A DNA stretch of 64,000 nucleotides, taken from Verrucomicrobiota bacterium (lineage in GTDB: Bacteria; Verrucomicrobiota; Verrucomicrobiia; Opitutales; Opitutaceae). A program made the position numbers and the translations under genes. Numbering within the stretch: the stretch's first letter is position 1; every line of letters begins with the position of its first letter. Below the pieces are notes generated by a model. That model made no database searches, was not told the DNA's origin, and saw nothing but the letters and a program-made list of their open reading frames with translations. Where the stretch lies: assembly GCA_019510185.1 (NCBI GenBank), contig JAEKKV010000010.1:1-64000 (forward strand), written 5' to 3'. Below, one piece after another: positions 1 through 7,605 of this stretch.

Positions 1-2
1 AC

Positions 3-102
3 TATGAACGTAAAGACCTCGACCGCCGATGGGCCGCTTCCTGCGGCAAGCTTTTCGCTCCTGTCCTCGGAAGCGGCCCCTCGGCTACCCCTCCCGTTGA
101 TA
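3..102 (-). repeat. attC-like site 1 (integron cassette recombination site candidate)
   Basis: Two 17-bp arms at 25-41 and 69-85 are inverted repeats with one mismatch. They are bracketed, on the minus strand, by R''-like TATCAAC (102 to 96) and R'-like GTTCATA (9 to 3), which pair with each other at 6 of 7 positions. The site starts directly after the stop codon of the minus-strand Clp-N gene, where a cassette attC belongs. The outer boxes depart from the RYYYAAC/GTTRRRY consensus, so a plain terminator-like hairpin is the alternative. Confidence 0.45.
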
Positions 103-645
103 CTATTGGTGTCGCACTTCAAATTTGAAACTATTCTCCTTGGTCTGAAATATTATAGACTCCCGATTAGTCATAAGCATCGCGAAGTAGGCCGCTGCGG
201 CGTGAGCGTCTGAAAATAAATTCTGATTTCGCTCCGAAACTTGTCTGAATATATGCGCGACAAAGCTGGTTCTTTCGGTGCATACGGAGGCTATAAAATG
301 CGAGGCCGTGATTTCCTTCTTTTTGCCTTGTTTAGCCCAGCGTCCCGCACGCTCTAAAATAAATTGAAGGCGGGGAGTGTGTGGCAACGTGGCAGGGACC
401 GGCCTTCCAGTGATAACTTGGGCTTCCTTTTCGAGCTCGGCCCAAAATGCGCTCTGATCAATAGGTAAATGACGAAGTATAACGACGGCAGGGCTTAATT
501 CTGGCAACTCTCGCAGACTGAGAAAGACATGCTCAACGCCAACATAATCATGTGAATAACGCCGAGCGCGCTCGTGGGCGGCTTTGATAACCGTCGAAAG
601 CTCTGGACCGATCTTTGGTTTAAAAAAGTATGCGAACGGATTCAT
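103..645 (-). CDS. Orphan Clp N-terminal (Clp-N) repeat domain protein
   Basis: A 180-residue protein built almost entirely of a Clp-N-like double repeat, the substrate- or adaptor-binding module of ClpA/ClpC. The sequence shows YVGVEHVFLSL followed about 60 residues later by TPRLQFILERAG and a second conserved helix around ITASHFIASV. There is no AAA+ ATPase domain, so it is not an unfoldase. It may act as an adaptor or as a ClpC/ClpB-interacting decoy, which is inference. The ATG at 645 is preferred to an in-frame TTG at 657 that lies inside the adjacent attC-like site. It sits between two attC-like sites on the same strand, as a cassette ORF would, and no clear ribosome-binding site precedes it. 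Confidence 0.75.
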   Translation of the reverse strand: MNPFAYFFKPKIGPELSTVIKAAHERARRYSHDYVGVEHVFLSLRELPELSPAVVILRHLPIDQSAFWAELEKEAQVITGRPVPATLPHTPRLQFILERAGRWAKQGKKKEITASHFIASVCTERTSFVAHIFRQVSERNQNLFSDAHAAAAYFAMLMTNRESIIFQTKENSFKFEVRHQ

Positions 646-651
646 GATTTT

Positions 652-745
652 GCCCAACGTTCAAGATGAGCCGCGACCTTCGCTGGCGCGGTCCATGCGG
701 CTCGGGCATGGAACGTGACAGCGAAGGTTTCATCTCAGCTAGGGC
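652..745 (-). repeat. attC-like site 2 (integron cassette recombination site candidate)
   Basis: This is the best attC candidate in the window. Read on the minus strand it starts with R''-like GCCCTAG (745 to 739) directly after a stop codon and ends with R' GTTGGGC (658 to 652), a perfect GTTRRRY. Between them GATGA (665-669) pairs with TCATC (730-734), CCTTCGCTG (677-685) pairs with CAGCGAAGG (719-727), and a terminal hairpin CCATGC (693-698)/GCATGG (706-711) closes the fold. Unpaired bases fall on one arm, as in attC sites. Its R' half is repeated at site 3. The R'' box is degenerate. Confidence 0.6.
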
Positions 746-997
746 TCAGCCTGCGTGCTTCTTCTTTCTTTCGGAGTCACGACGGAGCGCAAAGATCGCG
801 AGGACTGCAGTCCATGCAGCGATCGCGAGGATAAAAAATGAGCCTCCGCGATCCAAACTTGAGACGGTAAAAGCACCAAACGCCATCGATGCCGACACGC
901 TGTGCGTGGCGTCCGTGTGGGTGAAGAGAACGCCAAGCAATAGACAGGCATCCACCCAGAGCGTGAGCCAGCAGACGGTCTTTGAGACAAGGTGCAT
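746..997 (-). CDS. Small two-helix membrane protein, cassette ORF
   Basis: An 83-residue protein of unknown function. Two hydrophobic stretches (about residues 8-24 and 52-70) suggest two membrane passes, and the C-terminus is basic (RRDSERKKKHAG). The ATG at 997 lies 12 bases after the R' box of attC-like site 3, and the stop codon abuts attC-like site 2, so it has the size and position of an integron cassette gene. No family was recognised. An overlapping ORF in another frame of the same strand lacks clear membrane segments and is less likely. Confidence 0.5.
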   Translation of the reverse strand: MHLVSKTVCWLTLWVDACLLLGVLFTHTDATHSVSASMAFGAFTVSSLDRGGSFFILAIAAWTAVLAIFALRRDSERKKKHAG

Positions 998-1008
998 AAT
1001 TTTTATTT

Positions 1009-1064
1009 ACCCAACGTTAAAGATGAGAGCCGCGACGGGGCTGGGCTTACGGAGTCCGTTGGAT
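1009..1064 (-). repeat. attC-like site 3 (partial or minimal)
   Basis: On the minus strand the element starts with R'' ATCCAAC (1064 to 1058) and ends with R' GTTGGGT (1015 to 1009). Both fit RYYYAAC/GTTRRRY and pair at 6 of 7 positions. The R' side shares the segment TCGCGGCTCATCTTGAACGT of site 2, with two extra bases and one substitution. The inner arms do not pair convincingly, so the site may be decayed or its true left half lost. It marks the boundary between the cassette-like patch and the core gene at 1183. Confidence 0.4.
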
Positions 1065-1182
1065 GGAGTTTAGAATCCCGAGATGGCTTCGCCCCATCAC
1101 GTCCCCGGAGCGAGGTGAGTTATAAGTCGCGGAGGGGTGATGGGGAATTCGCCGATCGATGGCAATGGGGATCGGATGCTTT

Positions 1183-3378
1183 TCAGCGGGCTTGGGCGGG
1201 ATAGCGGCGGAGGTCGAGGGTGTGGCGGCCTTCCGGCGGGAAATCGATTTTGGGAATGAAGCGCGGCTGGCCCACGGTGTGCGGCCAGGTTTCCCAGCGT
1301 TCGTTGAAGCGTTCGCGGGCGGCCTTGGGTGCGGTCGGGCGGCTGGTGTAGGGGACTCCGCGCGGGTTCCACACATGCCAGCGGGCGGCGGCGACCACGG
1401 TGAGGGTGGCTTTGTCGACCCACTCGACGAGCAGGGGCGCGTGCACCGGTACGTGCGGGTGCAACGCGGGGTTCAGGAAAAACGCGCGATAACGGATGCC
1501 TGCGGCGGCGGCCGGCAAAGCGTCGGCGGCATCGAGCGCGCGGAATTCGCAGGGGTAGCCGTTGACGAGGAGGACGCCGAGTTCGAGCGCGGCCGGGTCG
1601 CTGACAGAGGCTTCGATGCGGTCCATGCTGGCGTCCACGCTGCGGGAGGTGCCGGCGCCGTTGGGTTGTTCGCCGAGCAGCGGCCAGGCTTCCAGAGCCT
1701 GCCGGAAGCCGATCGTGTAGGTGAGCGGCTTGGCTTTCGATTTGCCGGGCGGGGTGGTGGTGAAGGCGAATTCGCCGCACTTCGGAAAGCGGAATTCCCA
1801 GAGCGGGCGCAGCCATTCCAGCTCGAAGGGGATGCCGTGGGCGTTGAGGTCGGCGCAGATGGCGGCGAGATCCTGCCAGACGAAGGCGGGGAGGAAAAAT
1901 TTGTCGTGGAGTTCGCCCGCCCAGCGGATGAAGGGTGCCTTGAGCGGATCGGCGGCGAGCCGGGCGAAGATCGCGCGAACGAGGAGCGCGGCGACCGACA
2001 TGGCGGCGCGGTCGGGGTGCGTCTCGAAGGCGCGAAACTCAACGAGGCCGAGACGGCCGTTGCCGGCGAAAGGATTCCAGAGCTTGTCCACGCTGATCTC
2101 GGCGCGGTGGGTGTTGCCCGAGCGATCCATGAGGAGGTCGCGGAAGAGCAGGTCAAACAGGGCGTAGTTTTGGGGAGAGCCGAACTGCTCCGCGCCTTGG
2201 CAGGCGATTTCGAGTTCGTAGAGCGCCTCGAAGGTGGACTCGTCGATGCGCGGGGCCTGCGAGCTGGGGCCCATGTACTGGCCGGTGAAGGCGTAGCTGA
2301 GCGCGGGATGGTGCTGAAAATAGCGGATGGCCGAGGGGAGAAGCGCGGGGAACGTGAAAAACGGCGAGGCGAGCCCGAGTGGTCCGCCGAAGACAAGATG
2401 CGCTCCGCCACCGGTGCCGGTTTCGCGTCCGTTGAACTGGAGCTTGCGCGCGGTGAGGCCGGTTTTTTCGGACGCGGCGTAAAGGCGGGTGAGCTGGAGA
2501 TCGTAGTCGGTCCAGTCGTTGCAGACGGCGAGGTTGACCTCGATCACGCCGGGGTCGGAGGCGTAGCCGATGGTGGGCAGGCGCGGATCGGTGGGCGGAG
2601 CGTAGCCGGCGAGCACGGCGTCGCGGAGCTTGAGGGCCGTGAACACGCTTTCGATGGCCGGGATGAGCTCGAAGTAGGCTTCGACGGTGAGCGGCGGAAT
2701 GAAAATCGTGACGGCGCCCTCGCGTACTTCGACGGTGAGGGCGCGGCGGAGGTTTTTTTCGCCAAGACCGCCGAGCGGCAGGCGCAGGCCGATGAGGCTT
2801 TCGCCGGGGAACAGGACGGCGGAGTCCTGCTTGAGCGCGGCGCGCCAGTTGTCGCTGATCCACGCCGAGCCGTCGTGATCGAGCGGGAGGACAAAACCGG
2901 CGCCGGCCTCGGGGGCGGCCTGGTCGTGCGCCGGGAGAATGCCGGCGGCGGATACGGAGAGCTTTTTCGCGAGCGCGGTGATGACGGCGGAGGCGTGTTT
3001 GAGGGTGTGGCGTCCCTTTTGGGTGTCGCCGCGCAGGCGGGTGATGTCCTTCCAGAGCGGCTGGCCGTCGGCGCGCCATTGCACGAGCAGGGCCCAGCGC
3101 GGGAGCGGTTCGCCGGGATAGTGTTTACCGGAGGTTTCGAGAATGACGGAGCCGGGATAGGCGTCGGTGATGAGCTGGCGGGCGAAGCGGCGGGCGTAGT
3201 CGAGCTTGGTGGGGCCGAGGGCGGCGGTGTTCCACTCGGGGCCCTGCGGATCATAGGGAATGAACGTGGGTTCGCCGCCCATGGTGAGCAGCAGGCCGCT
3301 GCGGGCAAAGGAAGCCTCGACGGCGTCGGCGCAGGCGCGAATGGCGGACCAGGTGGCGGGGCGGTAAGGTTGCGTCAT
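1183..3378 (-). CDS. DUF2126 domain protein, partner of the transglutaminase-like protein
   Basis: A 731-residue protein of the DUF2126 family. The family is usually found as the C-terminal part of, or next to, a bacterial transglutaminase-like protein, and its biochemical role is not established. Recognisable family stretches include LLLTMGGEPTFIP near the N-terminus, ILETSGKHYPGEPLPRWAL, and GGGAHLVFGGP in the middle. The reading frame stays open upstream to 4653, but the conserved protein begins at the ATG at 3378, 20 bases after the transglutaminase stop. The two genes probably form one operon. The start extension through the neighbouring gene is out of frame with it and is not a real fusion. 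Confidence 0.85.
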   Translation of the reverse strand: MTQPYRPATWSAIRACADAVEASFARSGLLLTMGGEPTFIPYDPQGPEWNTAALGPTKLDYARRFARQLITDAYPGSVILETSGKHYPGEPLPRWALLVQWRADGQPLWKDITRLRGDTQKGRHTLKHASAVITALAKKLSVSAAGILPAHDQAAPEAGAGFVLPLDHDGSAWISDNWRAALKQDSAVLFPGESLIGLRLPLGGLGEKNLRRALTVEVREGAVTIFIPPLTVEAYFELIPAIESVFTALKLRDAVLAGYAPPTDPRLPTIGYASDPGVIEVNLAVCNDWTDYDLQLTRLYAASEKTGLTARKLQFNGRETGTGGGAHLVFGGPLGLASPFFTFPALLPSAIRYFQHHPALSYAFTGQYMGPSSQAPRIDESTFEALYELEIACQGAEQFGSPQNYALFDLLFRDLLMDRSGNTHRAEISVDKLWNPFAGNGRLGLVEFRAFETHPDRAAMSVAALLVRAIFARLAADPLKAPFIRWAGELHDKFFLPAFVWQDLAAICADLNAHGIPFELEWLRPLWEFRFPKCGEFAFTTTPPGKSKAKPLTYTIGFRQALEAWPLLGEQPNGAGTSRSVDASMDRIEASVSDPAALELGVLLVNGYPCEFRALDAADALPAAAAGIRYRAFFLNPALHPHVPVHAPLLVEWVDKATLTVVAAARWHVWNPRGVPYTSRPTAPKAARERFNERWETWPHTVGQPRFIPKIDFPPEGRHTLDLRRYPAQAR

Positions 3379-3398
3379 GAAAAATTGAGGGAATGGGT

Positions 3399-4256
3399 TC
3401 AGACCATTTTTTCGACCAGCACGGAGTGGGTCAGCTTCGAGGGAACGGGTTCGGGGGCGTAGTAGGAACCTTGGATGGGGTTGACGCTGTCGGCCACGGC
3501 GGCGTGGGCGACGGGAACGAAGGCGTCGTCGCACCAGATGCCGTGGGTGGGATCGACGCCCTTCCAGCCGCCGCCGGGCAGATAAACTTCGGTCCAGGCG
3601 TGCATGGCGCCGGTGGAGGGCGAGTCGGTCGCCGGATCGAAAAGATAGCCGCTCACGAAACGCGCGGCGATGCCGAGCGTGCGGCAGAGTTCGATGAAGA
3701 GCACGGCGTAGTCGCGGCAGGAGCCGGTGCCGAGCTGGAGGGTGGTGAGGGAGGGCTGGATGCCGCGTTCGTCGCGCCGTTTGTAGATCAGCGTCTGGTG
3801 GACGAGATTGTTGAGCGCGACGAGGAACGGGACGGTTTCCTTGGGGCGATCGACGAAGTGCTCGTCCAGCCAGTTGAGCAGAGCGGCCCGGGTCTCGGGA
3901 AACGGCGGGGCGAGGTAGGGCGTGAGGTTGAAGGCGTACAGCGCTTCGTATTCGAACGGAAAAGTGAGGGCGTAGGGTTTCAGGATGAAGTCGAACGGGT
4001 TGACGTCCAAGGTCTCGACCACGAATTCCGAGCGGATGCTCAGAGTGTGGGAGCGTTCCCAAAAATGTGCCCAGGCGAGGAGATTGTCGTGCGAGTCGCG
4101 GGTCCAGATCACCTTGGCCTCGGGGGAAATGTTGAAGCCGAAACTGTTCACGCGAAGAAGCGGGTTTTCCCGGGGCCGCATGTAGAGGAGGTGCGGCGAG
4201 AAGGAGACTTCGCGATCGTATTCGTAGCGCGAAAGATGGGAGACGTGAATCTTCAT
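3399..4256 (-). CDS. Transglutaminase-like cysteine protease-fold protein
   Basis: A 285-residue protein of the bacterial transglutaminase-like family: an N-terminal beta-rich region (HVSHLSRYEYD start) and a core transglutaminase domain. The putative catalytic triad is visible: Cys in GSCRDYAVLF, His in GAMHAWTEVYLPG and Asp in GVDPTHG. There is no signal peptide. The start at 4256 is chosen because family members begin with this MKIHV-type strand; an in-frame ATG 18 codons upstream has no homology-like sequence. It is first in a pair with the DUF2126 gene. The family acts as peptidase or amide-bond enzymes, with unknown substrate. Confidence 0.88.
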   Translation of the reverse strand: MKIHVSHLSRYEYDREVSFSPHLLYMRPRENPLLRVNSFGFNISPEAKVIWTRDSHDNLLAWAHFWERSHTLSIRSEFVVETLDVNPFDFILKPYALTFPFEYEALYAFNLTPYLAPPFPETRAALLNWLDEHFVDRPKETVPFLVALNNLVHQTLIYKRRDERGIQPSLTTLQLGTGSCRDYAVLFIELCRTLGIAARFVSGYLFDPATDSPSTGAMHAWTEVYLPGGGWKGVDPTHGIWCDDAFVPVAHAAVADSVNPIQGSYYAPEPVPSKLTHSVLVEKMV

Positions 4257-4389
4257 TGAAAGGAACGTTAGCAGGTGTCGGGCCGCCGACGGAGCGGCCA
4301 CAGCGGACAAAAGCAGGTAATGGGCGCAACGCTAAACCTTTTTCATGTTTGGCAACGGACGCCGCGCCGCATTGCCTGAGGATGCGCGC

Positions 4390-4947
4390 ATGCATCCGGG
4401 CGATGTTAACCTTTATCTCGTCGGCTTCATGGGCACGGGCAAGACCACCATCGGTCGCGCCGTGGCCCATCGGCTGGGCTTTGCCGTGCTCGACAGCGAC
4501 CACGAAATCGAGAAACAGCAGGGAAAGACGATCCCGCAGATTTTCGCCACGGCGGGCGAGCCGGCGTTTCGCGCCATGGAGCGCGCCTTTGTCGACGAGG
4601 GGCATCCGGCGACGCGCACGGTGATCGCGTGCGGCGGCGGGCTCGTCGTGCAACCGGGCATGCTGGCCAAATTAAAAGAGAAGGGCGTGGTCATCTGCCT
4701 GCACGCTTCTCTGGAAACCATTTTGCGGCGAACCCAGGGCAATCGCAACCGGCCGCTGCTCGACGTGGAGGATCCGATGGAGCGCATTCGCGCGCTCTAC
4801 GCCGCACGCGAGCCGATCTACAACCAGTCCGGCACGGTGATCCTTACCGACGGGCGCACGATGCTCGATATCGTGCAACATGTGTTGCGCGCCTATCGCC
4901 GCGAGGCGGTGGAGTTCGCGCGGACGGCGAAGACGCATGGCCGCTGA
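4390..4947 (+). CDS. aroK: Shikimate kinase
   Basis: A 185-residue kinase that phosphorylates shikimate in aromatic amino acid synthesis. The P-loop GFMGTGKTT is at about residues 12-20, the shikimate-binding DSD motif follows in FAVLDSDHEIE, the CGGG motif is in VIACGGGLV, and the lid arginine is in RNRPLL. The ATG at 4390 has GAGG eight bases upstream and matches the usual length. An ATG at 4345 would add 15 residues without a ribosome-binding site. It overlaps queG by 11 bp, so the two are probably co-translated, and it is divergent from the transglutaminase gene. Confidence 0.93.
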   Translation: MHPGDVNLYLVGFMGTGKTTIGRAVAHRLGFAVLDSDHEIEKQQGKTIPQIFATAGEPAFRAMERAFVDEGHPATRTVIACGGGLVVQPGMLAKLKEKGVVICLHASLETILRRTQGNRNRPLLDVEDPMERIRALYAAREPIYNQSGTVILTDGRTMLDIVQHVLRAYRREAVEFARTAKTHGR

Positions 4948-6088
4948 TCGCGAGGCGGTGCGGGCGCGGTTGCTGGCGCTCGGTTTTGACGAAGTGCGTT
5001 TCGCCGAAGTCGGCCCGGGTTTCGGCGCGGGTCTGCGCGCCTGGCTGGACGCCGGTTATCAGGCGGACATGCACTGGATGGATCGCACCGTGGAAAAGCG
5101 CGCCGATCCCGGGCTGGTGCAGCCGGGCGCGCGCTCCGTGATCATGCTCGGGGTGAATTATCTGCCGCCGAAAACGGCGGGAGCGGGGAGTTCGACGGGA
5201 ACGCCACGGCCGTTGTGGGCGCGGTATGCGTTGCATGCGGATTATCACGACACGATCAAGGAAGGGCTGGTGCAGGCCGGCCGGGTGTTGGAGGAGCTCT
5301 GCGGGGTGACGCGGGCCGACTATCGTTATTATGTGGATACCGGGCCGGTGAGTGAGCGCGGCTGGGCGGCGCGGTCGGGACTGGGTTTTATCGGCAAAAA
5401 CTCGATGATGATCTCCCGGCGGCACGGCAACTGGCTGTTTCTGGCCGAGGTGCTGACCACGGTGGCGTTTGCCGCCGACGAGCCGGTGACGCCGGCGGCC
5501 GCGGGGCGCGAGACGGAGCCGGGATTGTTGTGTGGCAAGTGCACGCGTTGTCTGGACGCCTGCCCGACCCAGGCGCTGCCGCGTCCGGGAGTGGTCGATG
5601 CGCGCCGCTGCATTTCCTATCAGACGATCGAGAACAAGGGCATTATCCCGCGCGAACTGCGGGCGGGCATCGGCAATCACCTCTACGGTTGCGACGTTTG
5701 CCTGGAGGTGTGCCCGTGGAATCGCTTTGCCCAAGCGGGCCGTCGGGTGCTGCTGGCGGCGCGCTACGACCTCGCGGATCTTACGCTGCGCGATGTGCTG
5801 GAACTCACGCCGGAGCGGTTCGCGGAGGTTTTTCGGAAAACCGCGATCAAGCGCGTCAAGCTCGCCGGACTCTTGCGCAACGCCTGCGTGGTCGCGGGCA
5901 ACACCGCGGCGCACGATTGTCTCGATGTGCTGGCGCGGCTGGCGGCGCATACGTCGCCGGTGGTGCGGGCGCACGCGGTCTGGGCGGTGCGCCGGCTGGG
6001 GGCGGACGAAGCGCTCGCAACGGCGCGGGCGGGCGAAACGGACGCGCTGGTGCTGGCCGAGTACGCGGCGGAGCTGGCGCCGGTTTAA
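4937..6088 (+). CDS. queG: Epoxyqueuosine reductase
   Basis: A 383-residue cobalamin- and iron-sulfur-dependent enzyme that reduces epoxyqueuosine to queuosine at tRNA wobble position 34. It has the N-terminal QueG region (MHWMDRTVEKR, ARSVIMLGVNYLP), then two 4Fe-4S motifs, CGKCTRCLDACPT and CDVCLEVCPWN, and a C-terminal HEAT-like tail with repeated RxHAVWAVRRLG helices. The ATG at 4937 overlaps the aroK stop. Its own stop overlaps the stop of the convergent thioesterase gene by 4 bp. No other queuosine gene is in the window. Confidence 0.93.
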   Translation: MAADREAVRARLLALGFDEVRFAEVGPGFGAGLRAWLDAGYQADMHWMDRTVEKRADPGLVQPGARSVIMLGVNYLPPKTAGAGSSTGTPRPLWARYALHADYHDTIKEGLVQAGRVLEELCGVTRADYRYYVDTGPVSERGWAARSGLGFIGKNSMMISRRHGNWLFLAEVLTTVAFAADEPVTPAAAGRETEPGLLCGKCTRCLDACPTQALPRPGVVDARRCISYQTIENKGIIPRELRAGIGNHLYGCDVCLEVCPWNRFAQAGRRVLLAARYDLADLTLRDVLELTPERFAEVFRKTAIKRVKLAGLLRNACVVAGNTAAHDCLDVLARLAAHTSPVVRAHAVWAVRRLGADEALATARAGETDALVLAEYAAELAPV

Positions 6089-6486
6089 GCGAACAGCCGT
6101 TTCATGACCGCGGCGAAGGCCGCCGGCGGGCGCACGGGCCGTCCTTCGCGGTCGATGAACGCGTGCAGGCTGGAGCCGGTGGCGATGAGGTCGGCGCCAC
6201 GGTGCAGCTCGTATTCCATGCGGATGCGCAAGGCGGGCTTTTCGCGGAGCATCGTGGTGATGATCACGGTATCGTCGTAGCGCGCGGGCTTGAGGTAGCG
6301 CAGGCTGACTTCGAGGACCGGCAGAAAATAACCCTCCGCTTCCAGCTGGCGGTAGGGGAGGCCGTGTTCCTTGAGCAGCGCGGTGCGGCCGATTTCCAGC
6401 CATGGCAAATAACTGCCGTGATAAACGACGCCCATCATGTCGGTTTCTGCGTAGCGAACGCTGACTTCGGCGCGGGACGTGATCAT
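6085..6486 (-). CDS. Acyl-CoA thioesterase, 4HBT hotdog fold (YbgC-like)
   Basis: A 133-residue hotdog-fold thioesterase. The YbgC-type motif is visible near the N-terminus: VRYAETDMMGVVYHGSYLPW, where the Asp-Met-Met-Gly-Val-Val-Tyr-His stretch carries the catalytic Asp, then a long hotdog helix (EIGRTALLKEHG). Family members hydrolyse short acyl-CoA or acyl-ACP esters; the substrate here is unknown. The ATG at 6486 starts MITSRAEVSVRYAETD, as in relatives; an in-frame upstream ATG would add 14 unlikely residues. It converges on queG. Confidence 0.88.
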   Translation of the reverse strand: MITSRAEVSVRYAETDMMGVVYHGSYLPWLEIGRTALLKEHGLPYRQLEAEGYFLPVLEVSLRYLKPARYDDTVIITTMLREKPALRIRMEYELHRGADLIATGSSLHAFIDREGRPVRPPAAFAAVMKRLFA

Positions 6487-6727
6487 CGGATGAGGGGAGA
6501 CCACAGCGCAGAAGCGATCCGCGAACAAGTTTCTTTACGTAAAAATGGCCGACCCGGCATGCCGCCTGCATGAGGACGCGACCTGGTAAAACGATTAGGT
6601 GGAACGCAGTCGGACTGCACTCGGGCTAATTTTTCCGCCGAAACTCCGCTTGGGAGAGTTTTTGTTTTACTTTGGAAATACCGATCCCTTCTTTCACCCG
6701 CTGATTCCATCTTCAAAACGACCACCT
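6487..6727 (+). promoter_or_regulatory. Intergenic leader before the respiratory operon, with several dyads
   Basis: This 241-base gap lies between divergently oriented genes and must hold the promoter of the act-cco operon. Visible elements are a perfect palindrome TTTACGTAAA at 6534-6543, a 13-bp dyad GCAGTCGGACTGC at 6606-6618, and a short stem at 6641-6661 (AAACTCC...GGAGAGTTT) followed by a T-rich run that could be a leader hairpin or weak terminator. No convincing -35/-10 pair was identified. Confidence 0.35.
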
Positions 6728-6913
6728 GTGAGCACCCAACACTCGCGAAAAAACTTCTTCGCCAAGTTGCTCGGCCTTTTCGCCGTCGCCGGCGCGGCCC
6801 CCAAATTGCTCGCGAAATCCGCGGTCGCCGCCGTCGCGCCTGTTTCGCCCGCATCGCCATTCGTGGTGCGCAACGACGCCCGCACCGTCGCCCGCTCGGG
6901 TGATTCGGTCTAA
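6728..6913 (+). CDS. Small Tat-signal-like protein at head of the respiratory operon
   Basis: A 61-residue ORF with a GTG start, chosen because the protein from this point (MSTQHSRKNFFAKLLGLF) looks like a Tat leader: SRKNFF, then a hydrophobic stretch of about 15 residues rich in Ala, Leu and Gly. An upstream ATG at 6599 would give an implausible N-terminus. After the hydrophobic segment only about 30 residues remain, with no cysteine and no known domain. It ends 35 bases before actA in the same direction. It may be a small accessory subunit or assembly factor, which is inference. Confidence 0.5.
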   Translation: MSTQHSRKNFFAKLLGLFAVAGAAPKLLAKSAVAAVAPVSPASPFVVRNDARTVARSGDSV

Positions 6914-6948
6914 CCGCCTCCCTTTTCCCGGCGAAAATCCTTCCGGAC

Positions 6949-7605
6949 ATGTCGAACCTTTTCCCGAAATCGGCCAATAAGCTGCCGCTGCAAATCCTGG
7001 TGTATTTGTTTTTTGTCGGCGGTCTCGCCACCGCCGGCATCACTTATTACGCGACCAACAGCTATGCCAACGTGGGCTACGCCCCGGTCCAGCCCGTGCC
7101 GTTCAGCCATGCGCTGCACGCCGGCCAGCTCGGCCTCGACTGCCGCTACTGTCACTCAAACGTCGAAAAATCCGGCCACGCCAACGTGCCGACCGCGCAG
7201 ACGTGCATGAACTGTCACAACCAGATCAAGGTCGACAGCCCGCTGCTCGCCCCGGTTCGCGACAGCTACGCCTCCGGCGATCCGGTGCCCTGGATCAAGA
7301 TCCACCAGGCGCCGGACTACGTTTATTTCAACCACTCCGTCCACGTGGCCCGCGGCGTCTCCTGCGTCTCCTGCCATGGTGCCATCAACCAGATGGACGT
7401 CGTGCACCAGGACAAGTCCCTCACGATGAGCTTCTGTCTGGATTGCCACCGCGCTCCCGAGAAGTTCATCCGCGACCCCAAGCTCGTCACCAACCTCGAT
7501 TGGAAACATCCCGAGGGTGAATCGGCCCAGGTCGAACAGGGCAAAAAATTCGTTCACGACTGGAACGTCAAACCTCCGCAAAGCTGCTCGGGCTGCCATC
7601 GCTGA
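6949..7605 (+). CDS. actA: Alternative complex III subunit ActA, pentaheme cytochrome c
   Basis: A 218-residue membrane-anchored cytochrome of alternative complex III, the quinol oxidase complex that replaces bc1. An N-terminal hydrophobic anchor (about residues 13-35) is followed by five CxxCH heme-binding motifs: CRYCH, CMNCH, CVSCH, CLDCH and CSGCH. Paired histidine-containing segments (PFSHALHAG, YFNHSVHVARG) are typical of this cytochrome c7-like family. It passes electrons from quinol oxidation to the downstream cytochromes. Its TGA overlaps the actB ATG by one base. Confidence 0.95.
   Translation: MSNLFPKSANKLPLQILVYLFFVGGLATAGITYYATNSYANVGYAPVQPVPFSHALHAGQLGLDCRYCHSNVEKSGHANVPTAQTCMNCHNQIKVDSPLLAPVRDSYASGDPVPWIKIHQAPDYVYFNHSVHVARGVSCVSCHGAINQMDVVHQDKSLTMSFCLDCHRAPEKFIRDPKLVTNLDWKHPEGESAQVEQGKKFVHDWNVKPPQSCSGCHR

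Noticed and set aside
1159..3462. A 767-residue plus-strand open frame opposite the DUF2126 gene
   Set aside because: Antisense shadow caused by high GC codon bias; Gly/Glu/Arg-rich with no domain.
1183..4653. A 1156-residue open frame suggesting a transglutaminase-DUF2126 fusion
   Set aside because: The part before 3378 is Arg/Pro/His-rich nonsense in a different frame from the real transglutaminase gene at 3399-4256. The conserved DUF2126 protein starts at 3378.
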